A stretch of 64,000 nt of DNA from Streptomyces calvus (GTDB taxonomy: Bacteria > Actinomycetota > Actinomycetes > Streptomycetales > Streptomycetaceae). The number at the start of each line of letters is the position of its first letter. Position 1 is the stretch's first letter. Below are positions 56,125-61,803 of this stretch, piece by piece. The translations under genes were made by a program, and so were the position numbers. The stretch spans positions 30,997 through 94,996 of the forward strand of contig NZ_VCNP01000020.1 of NCBI RefSeq assembly GCF_006782915.1, in the 5' to 3' direction. The notes below the pieces were generated by a model, which worked only from the letters and a program-made list of their open reading frames with translations, was not told the DNA's origin and searched no databases.

Positions 56125-56838
56125 ATGGACAACAGTAGCGGCGTCGGCGTTCTGGACAAGGCGGCCCTCGTCCTGAGCGCTCTGGAGTCCGGTCCGGCCA
56201 CCCTCGCGGGCTTGGTCGGGGCGACCGGACTGGCACGACCCACGGCCCACCGCCTGGCCGTGGCGCTGGAGCACCACCGCATGGTGGCGCGTGACATGCA
56301 GGGCCGTTTCATTCTCGGCCCGCGGCTGGCGGAGCTGGCCGCGGCGGCGGGCGAGGACCGTCTGCTCGCCACGGCGGGCCCGGTGCTCACCCACCTCCGG
56401 GACGTCACCGGGGAGAGCGCGCAGCTCTACCGCCGGCAGGGCGACATGCGGATCTGTGTCGCCGCGGCGGAGCGTCTGTCGGGCCTGAGGGACACGGTGC
56501 CGGTGGGCTCCACGCTGACGATGAAGGCGGGCTCCTCGGCGCAGATCCTGATGGCCTGGGAGGAGCCGGAGCGGCTGCACCGGGGCCTGCAGGGCGCCCG
56601 TTTCACGGCGACGGCCCTGTCGGGCGTACGGCGTCGCGGCTGGGCCCAGTCGATCGGCGAGCGCGAGCCGGGCGTGGCGTCCGTCTCGGCGCCGGTGCGC
56701 GGTCCCTCGAACCGGGTGGTGGCCGCCGTGTCGGTCTCCGGCCCGATCGAGCGTCTGACCCGCCACCCGGGCCGCATGCACGCCCAGGCCGTCATCGACG
56801 CCGCGGCACGTCTCTCCGAGGCGCTGCGCCGCTCCTGA
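56125..56838 (+). CDS. ndgR: IclR-family regulator NdgR
   Basis: A 237-residue IclR protein. ATG 56125 (MDNSSGVGVLDKAALVLSAL) starts the winged helix: LAGLVGATGLARPTAHRLAV. The effector domain has LRDTVPVGSTLTMKAGSSAQ, RGWAQSIGEREPGVASVSAP and AVSVSGPIERLT. NdgR regulates leucine and other amino-acid genes and antibiotic production in S. coelicolor. The operator palindrome almost touches the start codon, so it is likely autoregulated. Confidence 0.95.
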   Translation: MDNSSGVGVLDKAALVLSALESGPATLAGLVGATGLARPTAHRLAVALEHHRMVARDMQGRFILGPRLAELAAAAGEDRLLATAGPVLTHLRDVTGESAQLYRRQGDMRICVAAAERLSGLRDTVPVGSTLTMKAGSSAQILMAWEEPERLHRGLQGARFTATALSGVRRRGWAQSIGEREPGVASVSAPVRGPSNRVVAAVSVSGPIERLTRHPGRMHAQAVIDAAARLSEALRRS

Positions 56839-56954
56839 TCACCTCTGCCGTACGTCCCGTGGGATCGGGCCCGCCTCAACGCCGCGGCAGGCCCGCCCTC
56901 GGCGCCCCGGACGCACCCCGGACGCGTCGTGTCACGGACCGGCCACGGAACGCC

Positions 56955-56984
56955 GAAAGCCCTCCACCGAAGTGGAGGGCTTTC
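56955..56984 (-). terminator. Terminator of the tRNA array (UUCG loop)
   Basis: Arms 56955-56967 (GAAAGCCCTCCAC) and 56972-56984 form a perfect 13-bp stem; on the minus strand the loop reads TTCG, the very stable UUCG tetraloop, and the stem ends CTTTC. It sits seven bases after the last tRNA and faces ndgR. Confidence 0.93.
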
Positions 56985-56990
56985 ACCGTG

Positions 56991-57063
56991 TACCCCCGAC
57001 CGGATTCGAACCGGCGCTACCGCCTTGAGAGGGCGGCGTGCTAGGCCGCTACACAACGGGGGC
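56991..57063 (-). tRNA. tRNA-Glu (CTC)
   Basis: 73-nt cloverleaf: acceptor GCCCCCG / CGGGGGT with discriminator A, D-stem GTGT/GCAC, anticodon loop CTCTCAA (anticodon CTC, codon GAG), T-arm GCCGG TTCGAAT CCGGT. A14, T54, T55, C56 and A58 are all present. CCA is not encoded. Last tRNA of the array, followed by the UUCG terminator. Confidence 0.96.
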
Positions 57064-57090
57064 GTGGATCATGCGTTTCCGCAGATCCTG

Positions 57091-57162
57091 CTGGTCTACC
57101 TGGACTCGAACCAAGACTAACTGAACCAGAATCAGTCGTGCTGCCAATTACACCATAGACCA
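57091..57162 (-). tRNA. tRNA-Gln (CTG)
   Basis: 72-nt cloverleaf with acceptor TGGTCTA / TAGACCA and discriminator G, anticodon stem ACTGA/TCAGT and loop TTCTGGT, anticodon CTG for codon CAG. T-arm with GGTTCGAGTCC. CCA not encoded. In Streptomyces, as in most bacteria without GlnRS, Gln-tRNA is made by GltX charging followed by amidation, linking it to gltX nearby. Confidence 0.95.
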
Positions 57163-57183
57163 ATGATGGTTTAGACCAGTCAG

Positions 57184-57256
57184 TACCCCCGACCGGATTC
57201 GAACCGGCGCTACCGCCTTGGGAGGGCGGCGTGCTAGGCCGCCACACAACGGGGGC
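57184..57256 (-). tRNA. tRNA-Glu-bodied tRNA with CCC anticodon and G14
   Basis: 73 nt, identical in plan to the tRNA-Glu copies except at two sites: the loop reads CTCCCAA, so the anticodon is CCC (a glycine anticodon, codon GGG), because position 35 is C instead of T (plus 57221); and invariant A14 is G (plus 57243). Acceptor, T-arm and discriminator A remain Glu-like; a normal bacterial tRNA-Gly has a different body and U73. It may be a decaying copy or a non-canonical tRNA. A scanner may call it tRNA-Gly(CCC). Confidence 0.8.
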
Positions 57257-57317
57257 CCCAGCGATCCTGCATCGAGAACCGTGGGAGCTACCCTGCTGCC
57301 CTCGCGGGAAGGATCTG

Positions 57318-57390
57318 TACCCCCGACCGGATTCGACCCGGCGCTACCGCCTTGAGAGGGCGGCGTGCTAGGCCGCTACACAACGGGGGC
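57318..57390 (-). tRNA. tRNA-Glu (CTC), T-loop variant
   Basis: 73-nt cloverleaf identical to the first tRNA-Glu except that position 54 is G (plus 57337 is C), giving loop GTCGAAT instead of TTCGAAT. T54 forms a conserved tertiary pair with A58, so stability or modification may be altered. Anticodon CTC is intact. Confidence 0.88.
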
Positions 57391-57451
57391 CCTAGCGATC
57401 CTGCATCGAGAACAGTGGGAGCTACCCTGCTGCCCTCGCGGGAAGGATCTG

Positions 57452-57524
57452 TACCCCCGACCGGATTCGAACCGGCGCTACTGCCTTGAGAGGGCAGCGT
57501 GCTAGGCCGCTACACAACGGGGGC
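57452..57524 (-). tRNA. tRNA-Glu (CTC)
   Basis: 73-nt cloverleaf with all invariant bases. The anticodon stem has a compensatory pair change relative to the other copies (CTGCC/GGCAG instead of CCGCC/GGCGG), showing constraint on folding. Loop CTCTCAA, anticodon CTC. Confidence 0.95.
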
Positions 57525-57564
57525 TTTGCGGATGAGATCCGCGGTTGCAGATGAGCTCTGCGAG

Positions 57565-57636
57565 CTGGCCTACCTGGACTCGAACCAAGACTAACTGAAC
57601 CAGAATCAGTCGTGCTGCCAATTACACCATAGGCCA
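57565..57636 (-). tRNA. tRNA-Gln (CTG)
   Basis: 72-nt cloverleaf almost identical to the other tRNA-Gln; the acceptor is TGGCCTA / TAGGCCA, a compensated change. Anticodon CTG. First tRNA of the array in the direction of transcription; the promoter must lie at 57637-57727, where CTAGAAC and an AACCCCTCAGGGGCTT hairpin are seen. Confidence 0.95.
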
Positions 57637-57727
57637 CTGGAACGCAAGCCCCTGAGGGGTTCTTGTTCTAGTTCTGCGCTTCGGGGTTCCGGCCTTCCGG
57701 CCCGCTCCCCGCGGCGCAGGAAGAACA

Positions 57728-58459
57728 TTACCCGAAGGTGGACGGGGCTCCAAAACGAGTATCGGCGCGCAGCAGCGAGGGGAGTTCGGCGAGGGAGGCG
57801 ATGCGGCGCGGCCCCACGGGCGGCTCGACGGCCGCGTACGCACCGCCGCGGTCGATCCACACCGACAGCAGCCCGGCCTCCGCGGCGCCCCGGCCGTCGA
57901 TCTCCGGGTGGTCGCCGACGTACGCCACCTGGTCCGGCGGCAGCGCCAGGGCTTCGCAGGCGGCGAGGAAGGCGCGCGGCTCGGGCTTGGAGACGCCCAG
58001 TTCGGCGGCGCACAGGATGGCCTCGAAGCGGTCGTGCACGCCGAGGACGCGCAGCTTGCGGTCCTGGACGTGGAGGCTGGAGTTGGAGAGCACCGCGTGG
58101 CGGTGGCTGGTGGCGAGGGCGTCGAGGACGGGCAGCACGTCCGGGAAGAGGCTCCAGGCGGACTCGTAGTGCGTGACGTACCGCCGGAACCAGTCGTCGG
58201 CCTCGGCGTCGGTCAGTTCGCGGTCCAGGAAGACCCGGGTGCGGTCGCGCCGCTGGGTCTCGAAGTCCACCTCGCCCGCGGCGAACCGCGCCCACTGCAG
58301 ATCGGTGATCTCCCGCCAGCGCGCCAGCGCCTCCTCCACGGAGGAGTGCCGGGCGAGCAGGCCCTCGGCCAGCAGATGGGCCCGCATGCCCTCGCGGTCG
58401 GCGGTGGTGTAGTCGAACAGCGTGTCGTCCACGTCCCATACGACGGCTCGGATCGCCAT
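57728..58459 (-). CDS. HAD-superfamily hydrolase
   Basis: A 243-residue HAD phosphatase starting MAIRAVVWDVDDTLFDYTTA (motif I DxDxT). Motif II AVLSNSS; Lys motif LGVSKPEPRAF; motif III VGDHPEIDGRGAAEAGL. A helical cap between motifs I and II marks subfamily I. Substrate unknown. Follows gltX beyond its terminator; the coding sequence begins immediately after the terminator hairpin region. Confidence 0.92.
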   Translation of the reverse strand: MAIRAVVWDVDDTLFDYTTADREGMRAHLLAEGLLARHSSVEEALARWREITDLQWARFAAGEVDFETQRRDRTRVFLDRELTDAEADDWFRRYVTHYESAWSLFPDVLPVLDALATSHRHAVLSNSSLHVQDRKLRVLGVHDRFEAILCAAELGVSKPEPRAFLAACEALALPPDQVAYVGDHPEIDGRGAAEAGLLSVWIDRGGAYAAVEPPVGPRRIASLAELPSLLRADTRFGAPSTFG

Positions 58460-58485
58460 GCCCCGACCGTACCCGGAAACGGTGA

Positions 58486-58524
58486 AGGGGCGGTGCCGGA
58501 ACGATGTTTCCGGGCACCGCCCCT
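58486..58524 (-). terminator. gltX terminator
   Basis: Arms 58486-58501 (AGGGGCGGTGCCGGAA) and 58508-58524 pair with one bulged base; the loop is CGATGT. It lies between the gltX stop and the HAD start on the minus strand. Confidence 0.9.
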
Positions 58525-58539
58525 CGAAAGGCCGGCGGT

Positions 58540-60024
58540 TCAGCCGGCGAGCTTCGCCAGGGCCGCGTCGATCCTGGCCAGCGTCTTCTCCTTGCCCAGG
58601 ACCTCCAGGGACTCGAAGAGCGGCAGGCCGACGGTGCGGCCGGTGACGGCGACGCGCACCGGGGCCTGCGCCTTGCCGAGCTTGAGGCCGTGGGCCTCGC
58701 CGGCGGCCAGGACGGCCTCCTTCAGCGCCTCGGCGGACGTCCAGTCCGCGGCGTCCAGGTTCTCGCGGGCGGTGCGCAGCAGGGCGTCGGAGCCCTCCTT
58801 CATCGCCTTGTTCCAGGACGCCTCGTCGAAGACCGGCTCCGGCAGGAACAGGAAGTCGACGTTGTCGGTGATCTCGGAGAGGACCTTCAGGCGGGTCTGC
58901 GCGTGCGGGGCGACGGCCTGCCACTTGGCCTCGTCGAAGTCCTCCGGCGCCCAGGGCGCGAAGGGGGCCCTCAGCCAGGGCGCGCAGCGCTCGGCGAAGT
59001 CCTTCGCGTCGAGCATCCGGATGTGGTCGGCGTTGATCGCCTCGCACTTCTTCAGGTCGAAGCGGGCCGGGTTGGGCTGCACGTCGGTGACGTCGAAGGC
59101 CGCGACCATCTCCTCGACCGAGAAGACGTCCTGGTCGGCGGAGAGGGACCAGCCGAGCAGGGAGAGGTAGTTGAGCAGGCCCTCGGGCAGGAAGCCGCGC
59201 TCGCGGTAGAGGTTGAGCGAGGACTGCGGGTCGCGCTTGGAGAGCTTCTTGTTGCCCTCGCCCATCACGTACGGCAGGTGGCCGAAGGCCGGGATCTCCT
59301 TGGCCAGGCCCAGCTCGATCAGCGCCTTGTACAGGGCGATCTGGCGCGGGGTGGAGGAGAGCAGGTCCTCGCCGCGCAGGACGTGGGTGATCTCCATCAG
59401 GGCGTCGTCGACCGGGTTGACCAGCGTGTACAGCGGGGCGCCGTTGGCGCGGACGATGCCGTAGTCCGGGACGTTCTCCGGGGTGAAGGTCAGCTCGCCG
59501 CGGACCAGGTCGGTGAAGGTGATCGTCTCGTCCGGCATGCGGAAGCGGACGATCGGCTCACGGCCCTGGGCCTTGTACTCCTCGACCTGCGCCTCGCTCA
59601 GGTCGCGGCAGTGGCCGTCGTAGCCGGAGGGCCGGCCGGCGGCGCGGGCGGCCTCGCGGCGGACGTCCAGCTCCTCCTGGGAGCAGTAGCAGTGGTAGGC
59701 GTGGCCGGCGTCGAGGAGCTTGCGCGCGACGTCCCGGTAGAGGTCCATGCGCTGCGACTGGCGGTACGGCGCGTGCGGGCCGCCGACCTCGGGGCCCTCG
59801 TCCCAGTCGAAGCCGAGCCAGCGCATCGCGTCGAGCAGCTGCTCGTACGACTCCTCCGAGTCGCGGGCCGCGTCGGTGTCCTCGATGCGGAAGACCAGGG
59901 TGCCCTGGTGGTGCTTGGCGAACGCCCAGTTGAACAGGGCGGTGCGGACCAGGCCCACGTGGGGGTTACCGGTCGGGGACGGGCAGAAACGGACGCGTAC
60001 TGGGGAGCCGGGTGCGCTAGCCAC
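58540..60024 (-). CDS. gltX: Glutamyl-tRNA synthetase (non-discriminating type expected)
   Basis: A 494-residue class I synthetase from GTG 60024. HIGH-type motif [25 protein letters not shown]-type [10 protein letters not shown], and a zinc-knuckle-like [17 protein letters not shown]. It charges tRNA-Glu, and tRNA-Gln for GatCAB. The start overlaps the FAH stop by eight bases. It stands next to the tRNA-Glu/Gln array, its own substrates, an arrangement repeated in many Streptomyces. Confidence 0.96.
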   Translation of the reverse strand: MASAPGSPVRVRFCPSPTGNPHVGLVRTALFNWAFAKHHQGTLVFRIEDTDAARDSEESYEQLLDAMRWLGFDWDEGPEVGGPHAPYRQSQRMDLYRDVARKLLDAGHAYHCYCSQEELDVRREAARAAGRPSGYDGHCRDLSEAQVEEYKAQGREPIVRFRMPDETITFTDLVRGELTFTPENVPDYGIVRANGAPLYTLVNPVDDALMEITHVLRGEDLLSSTPRQIALYKALIELGLAKEIPAFGHLPYVMGEGNKKLSKRDPQSSLNLYRERGFLPEGLLNYLSLLGWSLSADQDVFSVEEMVAAFDVTDVQPNPARFDLKKCEAINADHIRMLDAKDFAERCAPWLRAPFAPWAPEDFDEAKWQAVAPHAQTRLKVLSEITDNVDFLFLPEPVFDEASWNKAMKEGSDALLRTARENLDAADWTSAEALKEAVLAAGEAHGLKLGKAQAPVRVAVTGRTVGLPLFESLEVLGKEKTLARIDAALAKLAG

Positions 60025-60802
60025 GCTTGACAACCTTGTTGGTGAGAGTGCCGATGCCTTCGATGGTGACGGCGACTTCGTCGCCGACGTTGAGGGGGCC
60101 GACCCCAGCCGGGGTGCCCGTGAGGATGACGTCGCCGGGCAGCAGCGTCATGGCCTCGGAGATGTTGACGACCAGGTCCTCGATGGAGTGGATCATCTCG
60201 CTGGTGCGGCCGAGCTGGCGCTGGGCGCCGTTGACCGTGAGCTGGACGGTGAGGTCGCTCGCGGCGGTGAGGTCCAGGTCCGTCTCCACCCAGGGGCCGA
60301 GCGGGCAGGAGGTGTCGAAGCCCTTGGCCCGCGCCCACTGCTTCTCGCGCTTCTGGACGTCGCGCGCGGTGATGTCGTTCGCGCAGGTGTAGCCGAAGAT
60401 CACGTCCTTGACGCGCTCGCGCGGGACCTCGCGGCACATGCGGCCGATCACCACGGCGAGCTCGGCCTCGTGGTGCACCTCCTGGGAGAAGGAGGGGTAC
60501 TGGATCTCGTCGCCGGGGCCGATGACGGAGGTGGACGGCTTGAAGAAGGCGAACGGGGCGTCGGGCACCTCGTTGCCGAGTTCCCTGGCGTGTTCGGCGT
60601 AGTTGCGGCCGAAGGCCACGACCTTGTTGGGGAGCACCGGGGGCAGCAGCCTGACCTTGCTCACCGGGACCTTGGTGCCGGAGAGCTCGAAGTCCGCGAA
60701 CGGGATGCCCTTGATGATGTCGAGGACGAGCTCGTCCTGCCGGTCGCCCTCGACCGCGCCGAAGGCGACGTTCCCGTCGATGGAGAATCTGGCGATGCGC
60801 AC
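60017..60802 (-). CDS. Fumarylacetoacetate hydrolase-family protein
   Basis: A 261-residue FAH-fold protein: [53 protein letters not shown] (metal ligands E…E), [40 protein letters not shown]. The family includes acylpyruvate hydrolases and oxaloacetate decarboxylases; the exact substrate is open. ATG 60802 is directly preceded by the promoter gap; it leads the FAH–gltX transcript. Confidence 0.93.
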   Translation of the reverse strand: MRIARFSIDGNVAFGAVEGDRQDELVLDIIKGIPFADFELSGTKVPVSKVRLLPPVLPNKVVAFGRNYAEHARELGNEVPDAPFAFFKPSTSVIGPGDEIQYPSFSQEVHHEAELAVVIGRMCREVPRERVKDVIFGYTCANDITARDVQKREKQWARAKGFDTSCPLGPWVETDLDLTAASDLTVQLTVNGAQRQLGRTSEMIHSIEDLVVNISEAMTLLPGDVILTGTPAGVGPLNVGDEVAVTIEGIGTLTNKVVKRG

Positions 60803-60905
60803 GGGATGCTGGTCCCCTTGACTTGAGCGGCTGGAGTCTGACGCTCCAGGCTAACGCGGAAGCCGGTCCCCGCCCCGCGCATCACCAGGGGGTCGGCACG
60901 GACGT

Positions 60906-60944
60906 ACGAGGGGCGCCCCGCGAAGACCGTGGGGCGCCCCTCGT
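60906..60944 (-). terminator. Terminator of the small peptide gene
   Basis: Perfect 14-bp stem ACGAGGGGCGCCCC / GGGGCGCCCCTCGT with an 11-base loop, 66-104 bp past the peptide gene stop and about 100 bp before the FAH start. It isolates the peptide gene as its own unit. Confidence 0.9.
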
Positions 60945-61009
60945 GCGTGCGCGTCGGGCGGGTGCGGCGGCGTTGAGCGTTTCGCGGCCGGCGCGCGTAT
61001 GGACCGGTG

Positions 61010-61198
61010 CTACTGCGCGGCACCCGCCGCGGCCGGGAGTTCCATGAGGACGGTGCGCTTGGGGTTGGCGGTCTGAGTCGGCAGTTCGACGGGGTGCTCC
61101 TGCTGGACCGGCGTCTGGAGTTCCCCGGCGTCGTCGAGGTGTGCCAGCGTGGTGCGCCGCGGGTTGGCGATCTTGTGGAACATCGTCGTCGTCTTCAC
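61010..61198 (-). CDS. Small peptide gene with duplicated ANP(R/K)RT motif, function unknown
   Basis: A 62-residue product from GTG 61198, or 57 residues from ATG 61183 (MFHKIANPRRTTLAHL). Nearly every codon ends in G or C, strong evidence of coding. The motif A-N-P-(R/K)-R-T-x-L-x-x-L occurs twice, ANPRRTTLAHL and ANPKRTVLMEL, about 30 residues apart, separated by a Pro/Glu/Gln linker (ELQTPVQQEHPVEL). No Cys, no signal peptide. It has its own terminator and a 605-bp divergent region toward cvnA1. It could be a modified-peptide precursor, a signalling peptide or a small regulator; no maturation enzymes are adjacent. Confidence 0.78.
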   Translation of the reverse strand: MKTTTMFHKIANPRRTTLAHLDDAGELQTPVQQEHPVELPTQTANPKRTVLMELPAAAGAAQ

Positions 61199-61803
61199 TG
61201 TTTACTTGACCCTGTCCTTGTCGCGGGCGCCCTGGAGGGGGTCAAGGACCCCGGGGCGGGCGCGGGTTGTCGGTTTTGCCATCCCTGTAAAGCGTCAGGC
61301 TAAACATGCAATTCCCGGCCGACGGCACGCGAAGGCCGTGATCACCGTGTGAGTTTGCTCACGACTTGAGGGACAAATCGACCAATCCGAACCGACCCAC
61401 CGGTCGGTGGAATCGGACATTCACGACCTGAAGCCCTCATTCCGCTCCTGATCATCGCGACTGGGACACCTGCCCACCCCGGCCGGATCGCAGGCATACG
61501 TCCGCTTTGCCCCGTATCACTTTGCACCACCGGTGATTCGTCACTCACGTCCTGTCACGTATCTCACGCGTACGCCCATGGGCCTTGTTGGAGATCCGGC
61601 ACTGTGCTGGAATTCCACGGACCGCCGCAGGATCGAGCCGGCGCACGGGCGGCGCACCGACGCGCCGAGTGGCGGGCGAGAAGGGGGAACCAGCGCCGGT
61701 CACTCACGACCACCCGGGGACGTATTCAGGGCGCCCCCAAGACGCCGACACCGTGCCTCACCGTTCACGCGGAGAGGCGCCTGGTCCAGAGGTTGCGACG
61801 CTA
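61199..61803. other. 605-bp divergent region before cvnA1
   Basis: No gene with good codon bias on either strand, though the cvnA1 frame stays open to about 61537. Visible structure: a GTGAG–TTTG–CTCAC hairpin near 61350; CCACCG–GT–CGGTGG at 61397-61410; and a cluster GTGA–TTCG–TCAC then TCAC three more times (61533-61567). From memory cvnA1 is a BldD target, and the TCAC cluster is the best place to look for it. Confidence 0.5.

Larger units (their letters stand above)
57184..57451. repeat. Tandem duplication of a 134-bp tRNA-plus-spacer unit
   Basis: Unit A (57184-57317) and unit B (57318-57451) each contain a tRNA and a 61-bp spacer. The two spacers differ at only two positions, so the duplication is recent, while the enclosed tRNAs differ at functionally critical sites. 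Confidence 0.92.

Noticed and set aside
56991..57636. Regularly repeated 70-nt units that could be mistaken for a CRISPR array
   Set aside because: Each unit folds as a tRNA with a clear acceptor stem, anticodon and T-arm.
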